DNA of 64,000 nucleotides, taken from positions 446,455-510,454 of the forward strand of contig JXTB01000168.1 of assembly GCA_002914805.1 (NCBI GenBank), read 5' to 3'. Shown here in pieces: positions 47,547 through 61,345 of this stretch. The notes under the pieces were generated by a model. The model worked only from the letters and a program-made list of their open reading frames with translations. It was not told where the DNA came from and searched no databases. The first letter of the stretch is position 1, and each line of letters opens with the position of its first letter. The stretch comes from Parasponia andersonii. Its lineage: Eukaryota; Streptophyta; Magnoliopsida; Rosales; Cannabaceae. Both the position numbers and the translations under genes were made by a program.

Positions 47547-48939
47547 CTATCTTGCGCTGAAAACGGGTTCTGCATCCGCTTTGGGTTGTGTTCTTCTAGT
47601 GTATTTGAGAAGCAAACCTTCTGAAGAGAGACCAGGTGCAGTTAAGTCCCTAGATAGAGTTCAAGAAAGGAACAAACATGTTATCATCAAGTGAATCAAC
47701 AATGTACGAAAAGAGAATTGATCAGAAGAATATTGGTTAACCTGATGTAAGGCTGTAGATCCTTCCACTCCCACTTTTGCCGCTCTTTGAAAAGGATAGA
47801 GAAACGTTCAGCAGGAGTCGATGGGAGAGATGATAAGCTGAAGGCCTGAACCCATGTGTCAACACCAAGCCTCTCAGTCAAAACTTCACCTTCCAGCATG
47901 TTGAAACTTACTTGCATACCTTCCGGAATCTTTTGCTTCCACTCCTCTATGAAACTCTCCATCTTCCTCTTCCCACCTCTCAAGATTTGTTTTGCAATAT
48001 GCACACAAACCTTTCTCTCATCCAGCTTCCAGACACAACTTCTGTCCACACTTTCATTTAATTTTTGACCAAAAAAACACAAACAATGTTCGGCGAGTTT
48101 GCAAGGGTAACCATCTGATTGCAGCACCTGCACAACTGTATCCTGATCAAGTGCATCTAAAGACCAGTCATTCAACACTGAATCGTGCAAAAGCATCCTA
48201 AGCATCATATCCATGTACTTCTCATCCACAACTCTCCAATACCCGTCAATTTCCAAAGCCGAGAGAGCTTGTAAGCCAGACCTCAATTCGTCATCACTCG
48301 CTTGAATTCTCTCCACAAGATCATCCCATTTATATAGTCCTCTTTCTATATCTCCCAAATCCTCCATTTCTATATCCTCTTCAGAGCTGTAAGGATTCTT
48401 AAATAGAAGATACTTAAGCTTGTCAAGTTTGGGACCAACCTCAACAAGCTCCATAAAACCGGGAGCAACTTTAATAACAGATGCAACAGCTAGTTGGCTT
48501 TGATCTTTCTGATCACAATCTATTGTACTATCAAGAAATTCTGAATCCGACGGCGGTATGAGGAAGACAGAGTTGGAAGTTCCAACAAATTTGATAGCAT
48601 AAGTTTTTGACTGTGTGCAAAGGACTGCATCTTCGTCGGGCTGTCCTCTTACTACCACCCTACAAAAAAGAAGGAAGCCTTACTTCAGAACTTTATTGGA
48701 CACTCTAGCGTTGGAAACTCAGTAAGAATAAACAAGATTGAAAAGGAACTTTTAAGTTATTAACTTACAATTGCTTACCTTTGGTTAAGAATGTCTGGAA
48801 GAAATTTCTCATCAAGCTCGAGTAGCATTATATCATCATGAGAACCAAAGAGAGGATGATACGAAATGGTGACCGAAGCACTAGGTTGAAGATTAAGAAC
48901 TGCTTCAGCACCTCTGCAATCTGAATATGCTGGTTCCAT
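47547..48939 (-). CDS. DCC1: Sister chromatid cohesion protein DCC1 (CTF18-RFC subunit)
   Basis: Subunit of the alternative clamp loader CTF18-RFC, which acts on PCNA at forks and supports cohesion. Three exons in phase: 48779-48939, 47742-48659 and 47547-47649, giving 393 aa. It starts MEPAYSDCRGAEAVLNLQPS and has LLELDEKFLPDIL, VVRGQPDEDAVLCTQSKTYAIKFVGTSN, then the winged-helix part YWRVVDEKYMDMMLRMLLHD. It ends EWKDLQPYIRDLTAPGLSS then LLLKYTRRTQP, matching the Dcc1 family end to end. The ATG at 48939 gives the conserved N-terminus. It lies upstream of DNA2 on the same strand. A long leader (to about 49.85 kb) is likely, possibly with an intron. Confidence 0.92.
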
Positions 48940-50040
48940 CTCTTTCTGTATCTATCTCATACACAAATACATGTGCAGATTTGGGTATAAGACTCTGATA
49001 CAAGCCGAGAAGAAACACTGTATTATGAGATTCCAATTACTCAGTGTACCAACTACATCATTTGCATAAAAAAAAATGTCTTAAATTAGGCCTCTGCCCA
49101 TCAAATTTAAACAAAGATGAACTGAAACATTATAAATTCATTCTACTACCGTATAGGAACTAACCACTCACATTTGATCCAAGTACAGCGGAATCATAAT
49201 TTTGAATGACCTGAATCCTAATTAAGTACATAATTACACTAAGAATTTTCATTTTTATAGGATAATCACAATATGGGTATAAATGAGATTCAAACTCATC
49301 ATCTTGTTAATCATAATTAAGCACATATAAGTATGCATTTTTTCACTCGCCACCCCCTTAATACCATTGCAAGCTTACAAACATAGTGCATTGTGATCAT
49401 ACATACAGGACACTCATGAATATAATATTTTCAAATAAACATGAATCACCCAGTAGAAAAGCCAAAAAACCCATTTCAAAAACAGCATCAAATGTCCAAA
49501 AATATTGAAATTTTTGGAGGCAAATAAACAAAGAAGAACGCTTCACTTTGAGCCAAACACCATCCCAAATCAAATCAAATCACAGTATTGTTTTGTATTA
49601 GCTGACCCGAAGTTATTTACTTTTCAAAACTGTTAAAGAAAATCTTTTTAAAAAAAAAAAAAAAAAGTGAAACTTCAAATTCTCGATTTCGATTGTTTTC
49701 ATGCTGTTTCACGACAACCAAACGGGAAATTCACAGAAAATTATATGAACTTTCATTGGTAAAAAAAAATTATAAATCAAAGGAAACAATTGAATCCCAA
49801 AGAAAAGAAATAATTAGAGAGAGAAGAAAGCGTTACAGTTAGATAGGAGGAAAGGAATGGAGGCGTAGGAGGAGAAACGGCGGCGTTTTGGTTGGTCTGC
49901 TCCGCTCTGCGAATGAAAAGGTGTTTTTTTAAGGGGAATTTCACCAAAATTGGCGCTCTTTTCCAATTTCTTTACCCGCCAAAAAGCAGGGCAGAACCGT
50001 CCGTCTTGATTCTTCCTAGTTACTGATATTGGGCTGGGCC
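48940..50040 (-). promoter_or_regulatory. Leader and promoter region of DCC1
   Basis: 49240-49885 is the source of the copy at 31018-31475. On the minus strand, 49900-49985 holds TTCCCC and GCGCC/GGCGGG words ('aaaattggcgctcttttcc', 'ttacccgccaaaaag'). TTGGCGC and CCCGCCAAAA both resemble E2F sites, suiting an S-phase gene. The proximity of two such words in opposite orientation is suggestive; this is motif reading only. Confidence 0.45.
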
Positions 50041-50229
50041 TCCTCAAATTTCTTTTGCATTTTGTTGATTGAAGAGAAAAGGAAATTGATAGGACTAATA
50101 ATTTGGGCCCAAATGACTTTTGTTTGGAGAGAACTACACAACATGACCATTTTTAAGTCAATACCCCTTTTTAAAACTTGTAAACTTCATATCTCTTTTT
50201 TTTAAAAAAAAATTATTGCTAATAAAAAT

Positions 50230-51650
50230 TGGTATGTAAATGCTATATTATTCGTATATCGTTGGTCTGCCTGAGAAAAATGTAATAGTCGATTAAACTA
50301 AAATTAGTAGTATATCTGTAATTTATTTGATTTACTTAAGGAAGAAAAATAGTGGTCAATAAGTTACATATCAATAATTTAGGTGAGAAAGAAATCGTGG
50401 TAAAATATTGGTATATCAGTGATTTAACTAAGGAAAAATAGTGGTGAATAAGAGGTCATTTAAATTGGAGGGAAAAAAGCAGTAAATAAATGATTTACTT
50501 GAGTGAAAAATGGTGTTAAATGAGTCCTACATTAGTGATTTACTTGAGGAAAAAATAGTTGTGAATAAGATGTATATCATTAGAGAGAGAGAGATGATAA
50601 ATCAGTGGTATATATATAATTTACTTGAGAAAAAATAATGATGGTAAATTAGTGGTATCTCAATAATTTAATTATTTAATTAAGAAATTAATGGTGATGA
50701 ATCAATGGTATATGAATGATTACTTCATTATTTCAGGGGGGAAAAGGAAAACAAACAGTGGTAAATACACGATTTAATTGAGGGAAAATTAAGGTGATAA
50801 ATCAATGGCATATGAATAATTTACTTAAAGGAGAAAAAAGAAATTTAAAAAATGGTCGTAAATCATTATTCAACAATAGCCGTGGTGGTAAATTAGTGGT
50901 ATATCAATGAGTTACATGATTCAATTTAGGAAAAAAAAAAGTAATAAATCAATGGCATATAAATAATCTACTTGACTTACGTAAGAAGGAAAAAAATGAT
51001 GGTAAATAATTATGATTTACTTGAGAAAAAAGATTATAATGTAGTATATGAGTAATTTACTTGAGAAAAAAATAAATAAATGGTAGTAACTTAATGGTAT
51101 ATCATCGACTTACTTGAGAAAGAAAAAGAAAAAAATGATAGTAATTCAATTACTTACTTGAGAAAAAACAAGGTGGTAAATTGGAGGTATATCAATAATT
51201 TGCAAGATTTAACTGATAAAAGAATGGTGGTAAATATTTGGTTTATAGATGATTTACTTGACAAAATGAGGTTAAATTGATACCATATCACAAATTTACT
51301 TGAGTTAAAAAAAATTAAAAATATCCTTTAAAAAAATGAAAAAGAAATATGGATTAGTATGATATACCACTTGCATATCAAGTAAATAATTGATTTACAA
51401 CTTACTTATTATTATTTTTTTTCATTACTATTTCTTTATTTTCTTCAATTAAATCACATAAATAACTAATTTATGAATTATTTATTGTTTTTTATGGTTA
51501 GTCACTATTTTTTATATATAATCTGTAGTCATTTTCAATTTGATTTCTAAGTAAATTAAGTAAATAAGTTATTTACAATTTATTTACCATTTTGTTCAAT
51601 TTGTTTTATTTTGATGTAAATCACTAATTAGCCCATTTAATAAATTAAGA
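50230..51650. repeat. Degenerate AT-rich minisatellite field, unit about 55-60 bp, with inverted copies at its right end
   Basis: The phrase 'ggtaaat.a.tggtatatcaat.atttacttgagaaaaaa' recurs about 15-20 times with strong variation from about 50230 to 51310. From about 51360 to 51640 the same words occur as reverse complement ('aagtaaat', 'tatttaccatttt', 'tttcattactattt'). There is no coding potential. It could be a decayed tandem repeat or the arms of a large foldback element. Confidence 0.65.
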
Positions 51651-54600
51651 TATAATTGTTATCGTACCTACATTATTTCCAAAGAGAGAATATTTATGCC
51701 CACAAATGATTATGTTTTCATTTTTGTTATAATGCTATTACATTATTGCCTAATATTGCTACATAGAGTCACAATCGATAAATTTAAAGATTTAACTTTT
51801 ATTAAAAGTTCAGTGATTAAGTTTTATTATTGAATGCCAACAAGGTGTTGCATCACAAAGTGTTTATGCAAAACCGCTAATTTAGGATCATGAGCCTCCT
51901 TGCCTTTGACTACGTGTAAGAAGCATAACATCAAGCACTTTATTGGTATATTTTTAAAAGAGAGAAATCAACTGGTTACAATGCGTCTAAACTCCTACAA
52001 TCAGTCATAAATTCGACAGTTTTTATACAAAATTACTATAGATTTCTAAAATCCATTTATCTACTCTGAACTAGTGTTGCTCTACTTATTATTTTCATAA
52101 ATATATATACACACAGAGAGAGAGAGAAAGAGAGATAGAGAGAGGGAGGGGGGAGAGTTATATGCATACTATACAGAATCAAGACTCTTTTTGTTATTTA
52201 CGTTGTCGTCAGTGGTGATTGTTGATCATATGAACAACAAGCTATAAGAAACTTTGAACCTCTCCTTTGTGAACTTGATACATTTGTTTGAATATTATTC
52301 GTGAGCTTATGATATAATTAGATTATTTCAAACCCAAAGTTGTCCTCTGGGGTGGCTGATATTGGATGAAGCACTCTATCCGAAAGGTCGCCAGAAGTCG
52401 AAGTAGTAGAGATTATCGAAGATAAAAGGGAAGACGAGGAATGAACATGATAATACATGCAAAAGGGTAAACTAGGAGTTAAGAAAATTATAAGCTGAAA
52501 AAGGCATATTATTGTACATAAATTTTAAAAGGGCATCCGTTAAGACGAACTCCAAAAATTGGGGTATTTTTGTTTAAAGCTATTTTTTTGTGCATTTGAT
52601 TAAAAATGATATTTTTAGAAGTGCCAACGACGTCTTGATAGTGGAAAAGTCCTAAATAATGGTTTTTTCTATAAACAAAAAGTATTTGACATTATTAAAA
52701 ATATCATTTTTAAAAAACTACACAAAAGAATCATTTTGGCCCAAGTTTGTTCTATCTATCCATTTCATTTTCTCTTGATTTAACAACCCCGCTTCGGGAC
52801 ACTTGAGTGCGTATCATTTTTTAATATTTTGTTTTAATAAATGTGTGTTTTTATCTCTTTATAGCTAAATGGTCGATATTTTTATATTTAGTATATCTAT
52901 TTATATACTAATTTTAGCTTAATCAATTTTCATACTAGGTGGACCATATTTCACAACAATGGTATATCAATCATTTTACTATAACATTTAAAAAATAGAT
53001 ATTTACTTAAAATGAACTCAAAATTCAGTCGTTTTGCTATAAAACCTATGAACTTAGGGTTCTTATAAAAATACATGTTTAGAATGCCAAATATTGAAAT
53101 TTACGACTCATTTTCTTCAAAAATTTAGGATTGATTGCCTGGAAAAACTTGACTCTTACCTCACATAATAATTATTTACGTTTTTAAATAAATTTTTAGA
53201 ATTACTATTTCACTAAGTAAATCCGATATTTTTCAAAAAAGAAATAGATCATTGAGTATTTTTTATAAATGACATTTTTTAAGATCAAATTAAAAAATAG
53301 TCGTTTTTCATACCAATTTAATAAAGAACTGTTTTATAATTTCATTTCGAAAAATAGTTGTTTTTCAATTGATCTTTTTTTTTAGAAAATAATTCAATTT
53401 TTAAAAATAAATCAATATATTTTGATATAGTAAATAAAGTAAATCAATTTTTTAAAAAATAATAATTTTGCAAACTATGATCAATTTGGCTAAAGAGCCC
53501 AATATCATTTGGGATTCGATTCCATTTTTTTAATGTATTGTATAAAATCGAATTTTCGTTTTTTATTAATTGAAACATCCATAAATTATATTCCATTGTA
53601 ACCCCCTCAAGCCAACCCAACCAAGGTTATGTAATTATCAATTATTGTGACAATTCTTAATGGAATTTACTTAATAGGAAATGAATTTATATCGTGCGTA
53701 TGTACTCAAAATTAGATTTATGAAATTAGAATAGTGAATTAATCTTATGATGCCAAGTGTTGTAATTTTATTTGGAGCAGTTTCTCGTTCCTAAACTGAT
53801 AATTCAGGTCATCAATACGGAAAAACTAGTTAGGATTATGATATGGACATAATTGTAGTCTATATGAGTGGCCAAATTAAGTTGCTAAGCAAGCTACCGT
53901 CACGTCAATCATCCAATCATTGTTATTTAGGTACAAGGAATAGTTAGCTTGATAACATTTCTCTTTTTTGTTTTTGTTTTTTTAAGTGAAATAGACGATT
54001 AAAACTTCTCAAAAAATATCTTGAATTCATCTTTACGTACCAGTTTATTTTCGTTTTAAAGGCAAAAAACATGGAGTTGCCAAGCAAGTTCTAAGGAACT
54101 ACAAAAAAAAAAAAAAAAGAAATAGATCTAAAAATTCATCAAAACAAGTAGTTGGTTGTTGTGTTCATTGCAAATTCACTAAATAGCCGAATATTGACAA
54201 CTCCTAAAAATAAGATACATCTATAACACAACTGCTCTAGGACAAAAAATAAATAGCATTAAGAAATCCTGAATTATATGCATACACATATAGAAGAACG
54301 TGCCAACTTCCGTACCTAGACATAATCACCCTTAAAGTACAGGTATCCTCTTGGCTCGAAACCTCTTATTACTTTCAATTTTCAATCACTAGATTCTTAT
54401 ATGTTCCAACGACCTTTTATCAATGCTAGCTACCAGACTGTTACTTTGTCGCTAAACTCACATGACCATATTTGACATTTGATCGAACATAGAAAAGAGT
54501 CTCACCTATCACAGGTCTCAACTATCACAGGTACGTGGTGACCGCTAGCAGCTGGTAAAAACAATGCTGTCATCTAGGTCATCACTTTTGAGTTTTCACC

Positions 54601-57478
54601 ACGTATGCATTGTGAAACCAAGTAGTTCTTTTCTATATATTCCTCTTTGGTACAACCCAAATTATAGTGCTCTGGTATATATTGCTGATTTCATGTACAG
54701 TTTTCTAGAGGGCACACGCAGGTTTTTTTTTTTTTTTTTAACTAATTTTTTAATTAAAATTTGTTATATATGTCTTTTCAAAATGAAATGATAAAAAATA
54801 AAAATAAAAAATATTTATTTTTATTACTTTTGTTTCAAAGACTCGAATTTATTGTAATTATTAGACCAATAATCCAACGTTTAAAAAAAATCTTAGGTTG
54901 GGAACCTTTTTTATATATATATTCTAAATATTATATATATGTGGCCACAATTCAATAGGTTTTTTTAAAAATGTGTATGTTTTTAGTCGTTTGATCATTA
55001 TCTAATGACTACCATAATTTGAGTATTTAGAAAAAAAAATAACAATAAATACACATTGTTTGATAATTTTTTCTCTCTGCTTTTTTACCATGAAAAGACA
55101 TCATGATAAATTTTAATTTGACAAAATAATATTTATAGATAAATAAAAAAAAATACATATTTAGATTAGTGCCCATATATTTATACGGACAAATGTTGAG
55201 AATCGTGCATCTTAATAATTGATTCGAGTGATAATAATATTTCGACTACACGTGATCATTTAAGAAAAATAAAAATAAATTCTGAATGATTCAGAAGGAA
55301 GTGATCATTTAAAAGGAAAGAGAAACGACCTTTTCTTCTCGTTGAATTAGGTGAGCTAATCGTAGTACCATATTTGGAATGTGTTACATAATCTGTTACA
55401 ATTAGTCAATTACGAACTACTAAATAGTGTTATGCACGATTTTTGTCAGCTCGAGTTATAGCCTCGACTCATTATAAAGCAAATCGTTCATGATTGAAGA
55501 TAAGCTCCTGGAAGCTTTCGCCTTAGAATTGGCATCTTCCTCATCATATAAATCAGGTCACATACGACCTAGTTGCTGCGTCAGTTACGCATAATGTTCG
55601 AGCTAATCGCGGGAGTTACATAGAATATCCTGAAAATCCCATAGATATCCAAGGATTTAAATATGGATTTCTAATTTCTGACATTTAACCGATTTTATGT
55701 AAATTAAATTCAAAATAATGATTTATCTTATCTGTAATAGGATTTCTTATCTCTTATAGTCTAAATACACGATCGATTGATCGAGAAAAAAAAAAAATCG
55801 AAATCTCTCTCGATACGCATTTATTACTCCATAATATTAACTAAAGTAAACTTAGACTCTTTATTAAAAGTTTAATCACTATAAATACGCATATATTACT
55901 CCATTCACATTGCTAAATCAATTTTTGCTGTCCACAACTAGCTGCCCAAACAGACCGCTGACTCCTCTTTTTAAAATCTTCATTTTTCTAGGACAGTGAC
56001 GAAACTAGAAAATTCTTTCAAAGGGGGGCAAAATCTAATGCTAAATTTAGTGTTTTTCTTTTTTCTTTCTTTTGCTCTTTGTATTTTGTTTCTTCAATTT
56101 CTTCAAATAGATTTGTTAATGAGAAATATAATTTAGTAGAATTCTAGAACACACATAGTCAATATTGACCAAAATATGATTCAAAATTTTTTTTTAAGTG
56201 AAGTCCAAATAAAAATTATTCATAAAATATGAAAAAAAATCAAGTAGTTAAGAATAATTTAAGTAAAGTTTAAAAATTATAAAATTTAATGAGAGCAAAT
56301 GAGAAATATTATTGAATTTTTTTATGAAATATGTAGGTGAAATTTTAAATTATCAAAATTTAAAAGTACAAATGAAGGATAAAATTAAATAATTTATTAA
56401 CAAATGAATAAAAATTGAAAATTTGAAAAGTTGAGTGGGGCATAGCCCCCTGGCTGCTGGGCCTAAGTGGCCCCGTCGTTGTCCTTGGAGGTTCTTCAGC
56501 TGATTTATTAACTGAGCTTCTGCACGTATTACCAACACGAAGAAAAAGTGCTTTACAATGACGTCTTTCAAAATTTGAAAAGGAAAATAAAAATTAAAAA
56601 GATTCTCGTCATGGGTCAAAATCGCATTTATGGGAGTTTATTACAACATTCAACAACCCAAATGTCCTGTAAAAAAAGGAAAAAAAAAAAATATATATCA
56701 CCAATCGAATCGAAGAAAAAAGAAAGCTTGCCGCTTTGTACGTAACACGAAATCTAATTGGTCCGAATCATGTGGATTATTTAATTTGTGAAGTTAATTA
56801 AATATAAGAGCCATAATATCCAATCGATCATTCTTGTCTGTCACTTGTCAGACTTTGTTGGATTAGGCAGCATAGTATTAAACTAATTATTAATTACATA
56901 CGTGTCAAAGGTGCACCGTACTAGCCGAAAACAACGTGAGCTGTCAATGGCGAAATTAATAAACAAGTAGGCAGTATACTACTGTACCACTAATGGCATG
57001 TATGGTAACCACGAGCGGAAAACCTCCTCTTTGAGGGAGTATCAGCTGTGGAAATCGAATTCCACTCTCTTTTCCCATTTTTATATTAATCTTAAAGTAA
57101 AATAAAAAAAAAAAAATGGCATGATATAGTATGAGCACAGTATTATACTCACTCTTTTTGGTATATACATGGATCTTAAATGTACAACAAATAATAAGGC
57201 TTATATATTTACGTCAGAATGCTTTGTCTTTTAAGTAAGAATGATATCATCACTCTCATTATATATGGTACCATACTTATTATTTTTTGTTTTGGATGTG
57301 TGTAACTTGTTTAATTTCCTTGTTTTTCGATTGGATGTCGTGATTAATTTATTATGTATCTTGAAGCCAAAAAATATGTGTATGATTTGTCTAATTTTGC
57401 CCTTGATATGGACTTCAGACCTAATCTGGCGTTAGGAAGAATTTTCTAACTGAATATAATATTGTTCTTGATCAGAAT
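51651..57478. other. Long AT-rich gene-free stretch with a hairpin repeat (about 52585-52730)
   Basis: No spliceable gene was found on either strand. Visible items: an inverted pair 'taaaaatgatattttta' / 'taaaaatatcattttta' with extended weaker pairing (about 52585-52730, possible MITE), a CA/GA microsatellite with AGAGAG runs (52107-52156), and poly-T and TA tracts near 54720 and 54910. The only open frames are short and AT-driven. Confidence 0.5.
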
Positions 57479-59681
57479 GTTATATTTTATTATAACAATT
57501 CCGTGAAATCCCTTAAAAATCGTAAGAATAAATTGGTCTTTTGACCTGATAACAAAAATTTGATGAATTTGGACGGATCTGGGTCTAGGATCATTTGGGC
57601 GAAAATGTAAGAAAAGTTTGAAAATTGTGATCAAAATGTAATTAATTAAGGGTATTTTTGAGAAGATTTTCAGAAAATTAGGTCAAAGTGTAAATAAGTA
57701 AAATAGTACCCAATTAACCAGAAGTTGACACGTGACGCAACAAATTACATATATTGCCCATAAATCCCTGCACTTCCCCATCTTCTCCCTCGAAGCCCCC
57801 GCGAAGACCCGCCACTACTAGCCACCGCTGCTCCTCCTCCGGCCACTATTGGAGCTCGCCACCATCATCGAACGAACAGGCCGCCGTTGGAGCCAGCCTC
57901 ACCAGAGCTGTTTGTCACCGAAAATCGCCAAAAAACTACACGGCTAGTTTTGCTCGCCAGAGCCGATTCCGGCCATCGTTCATCGCGAAACTGGTCGCCG
58001 TGGACTCGTCTTCTCACAGGCAATCTGATGGTAGGTAGCTCATGTCTCAATTTTGCTCCGTTTGATTTTACTTTCGTTGGATAGTGTTATGTGTAAACAG
58101 TTTTAAAATTGACTTTTTGATTGAACCGTTAGATTTTAAAACTAATAACATTCTTGGAATCTACGTTAAAAATACTGAAAATGAGATATATATTGACTAT
58201 GTTCTGAAACGGGCCCAAAAAACAAAATTAGACGGCTCAGATTTACCTCGATTTACGTGCAATAGGGCCCACATCCAAATTTGATAAATTTTATGTCTAA
58301 CATAGGATTTTTGGGTGCTCTGAATTCAGTGGTGAAGTCCATTTCATAATTTGAAGCCCCGTTTGAAAATCAAGTTTTTAAACTAAAGAACCAAAAGTTC
58401 GAAAACAATATCCGTTCTTCCAAACGACACTTAAACGATGCCAAACTTTCTCCATAGCTTTGTAATGCTAGTTGGAAGCTCGTTTGAGGTAGGATTCGAT
58501 TACTTGATTCAAAAATTAATTTAATTTATAAATTTTACATATTTTTAATAAATATAGAATTTCGTGAAATAATTTATAAAAATTATGTTTATGTCCATTT
58601 CTGACCTGATTTAAGATATAATCTATTTGGGAGATACGTCACATTGGTTGGCGTGTCATATATACTGTTTTGGATTGTTTTCTACAGGAAATTAGATTTT
58701 TAGGTTTTGATAGAAAATAGCTGTTGTAATGCTGAAATTTTTAGAAAATCCAAAATAGTTTGAGAACTCAGTTTTGAGGACTGGAAGTGATTTGATTAAA
58801 GAATACTGCATAGTTATTTTGAGATTTTGTGGAAATGGAGCATATCTTTATTCTGTCATTTATAAAACATTTGCATATATTCACACATATGCCCTACATC
58901 GGGTGATCGGACTTACGATGCCCCACATGAGGTGATCAGACTTACGACGCCTCTTTAGGTAGCTCGGACTTACGAGTGATCCACTAGGACACTTCGGACA
59001 TCGTGATTGCATACATGGTCATATGTTGGCTTGAATAAATATGTACTGGTTTGATAGATGTCCTATAATGGTTTGGAATGTTTGAACCGTTGGACTATGA
59101 TTTCCACTTAGGTTTTGTGAACTGTTTTTAAATGGAATACTAACCATGCATGACCTTCAATATTAGTATATTTCTTATATATAAATAAATTTGTAAACGA
59201 TTCTCTACTGGGCACAAGCTCCCCCCCTCCTTCCCCTCATGTGGTACTCAGTATGATTTGGACCAAAAGAACTAGGTCGAAACATTTACAGAATAACTAC
59301 TTTGTTTATGTTTTAGTAAATTCCTACGAGACTTGTGAAATATTTAAATTTGAGTAGGAATTTGGATTTCATTAAACTTTATAAATTAGAATATGAGATC
59401 TGGACATGGTTTGTATCACTTATGTTGGTATTTGAGTGTGAGATGATTTGTGACGTAAGACTATTAAAAAAGTATTTTATTTATTGTCTATGTTTAATGA
59501 GTGACGTATAACTGTCAGATTTTATTTTCTTTTAAATATTTTGTTGAGGCTAGTTTTAAAAAGTTAGAGACCTCATGACAAAATTTTAAATTAATTGAGT
59601 ATTATTTATTTATTTACTTATTTTTTTATTTCTATTTTATGAAATATACATTCTGCCACTGACCCGGCCTCGATCATGACA
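57479..59681 (+). mobile_element. Probable solo LTR, about 2.2 kb
   Basis: The right end reads 'gacccggcctcgatcatgaca', like the end at 556. The body shares blocks with the reversed copy at 62.4-64 kb: 'gggtgctctgaattcagtggtgaa' (58314 region) against its reverse complement near 63886-63910, and 'actgggcacaagctcccccc' (59207 region) against 62950-62995. The left end near 57479 is approximate. A proline/serine-coding frame near 57754-58038 lies inside the LTR and is not a host gene. No tRNA primer site or internal gene follows, so it seems to be solo. Fossil; superfamily not certain, probably Ty3/gypsy kin. Confidence 0.6.
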
Positions 59682-61345
59682 AGTTCTTTTATTTAGAGAA
59701 AAAAATATATTTATATACATACACATTTTCTTTCTTTTTCATTCAACCAAGAATCCAACATGCCAAAAAAAAAAAAAAGCCAACCCCCAGTAAAAACAAA
59801 TTACGTACATATATCTGTATAAAAACAACATTACAAATGTCACTGACAGAAGAGATTCGAGTTATCAACCCGATGATGAAGTGTTTTTTTCTTTTTTGGA
59901 ACATTATTGTTGAGTACTAAATGTTACTTCTAATTAAGATCGCAATTATTATAGCAAGGTGATGATGTAACAATTTTTATCCAATAACTGTGTACAATAA
60001 GTATCTATTATATAGTGAATGTCAATCTCGCTTTGAAAAGAAAAAGAAAGAATTATACACACTATTTGCAATTGGGAAGCAAGATCTAGAAAGTGACCGG
60101 TGATCCATTTAAACTACTTGCCAATACATTTAATTATATATTTACTTTTTCACCTTTTTATCTGCCAATAATAACAGTATTGTGGAAATATTGGTGTATT
60201 TTTTTTTTTTTATGAGATGGATATATTGCTGTATGGATTACTATTATATATCTAAAGTACATATAACCAACTTATTCTACTCAACGAAATGCCCTTAATT
60301 TTTCTGGCAGTACGTAATTGGAGCTGGAAAGCTCTACAAACACTGACTCAGTTAGATCAGACTCTCGTTAATGATATTTTCAGATATGGCTGGGAGGCAA
60401 TTTATTAAATACATCATAAAATGGAAAAAAATAATAAAAATTTTTTTAGTTAATTTAATGTAAAATAAAATGAAAAACATATATGAGAGTAATGGACTTA
60501 ATAAAGAGAAATTAAATTAGTAAACCAAGTAAACTAACAAAAAATAATATATGTGTGTTGTGATAGCCGATATTAGAATTATGTTTTCATTATAAACAGG
60601 GTGATCATAAGAGGTCAACTAGAAAATATTATTATTATTATTTTTCTGAAGAACGTCACAATTATTTATTTTGACACGAACTCGCACCCAAATTGCCATT
60701 CCTAATTTTGTGACTTCATCGTGATCACTCTTGTGGTCCTTGTTATTTTCCAAGAAGTTGCGTAACATATATAATTACCCATATCAATATTCCCAAAATG
60801 ACTTCTTTTGGATTCTTTCTGTTTCTGTTTGAGCAATGAATTAAACCAGCTTTTTCCCCTTAAAAAAATCTCTATCGATCTTCACGAATGATATTAATAT
60901 TGTTACAAATATCACCATTATATAAGATCCTATTATATATATATACATCTTGTATCACGACCTTTTTCGTATTGTACTATATAATCATCTAGTACCAATA
61001 CTGGTTAAGTTCGAGAGAGATATGATTGTCTTAATGATCGATTAGAACACAAATAAAGGAAGGGAAAAAAAAAACATATATGTCATGATTCCGTTGAAGA
61101 ATCGAAGACAGAGATGTGAATAGGCTGATTATACGCGATCATATTTTAAAAGCACACTTTGAAAGCATAGCCAATACTCTTTCGATAACGACATAGTTGA
61201 CGAAATTTTTTCCCCCCCCTTTATACATCGGCTTGCAATTTAATTAGCTCGTTATTTCAATTATCTAAAATACCTAAAATAATTATATATGAAGGTTCAA
61301 ACGTATTAGACGTATCCACATTATATGGAGAAGTCCTATAGACCT
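59682..61345. other. AT-rich spacer
   Basis: No gene, RNA or clear repeat recognised; short TA and A/T runs only. Confidence 0.5.

Noticed and set aside
56353-56619. Minus-strand ORF with 'LKNLQGQRRGHLGPAARGLCPTQ'
   Set aside because: Short, no homologue known to me, flanked by AT-rich frames; may be a repeat piece but nothing supports a gene.
57754-58038. Pro/Ser-rich ORF as a host gene
   Set aside because: It lies inside the LTR of the 57.5-kb element and has no gene-like context.
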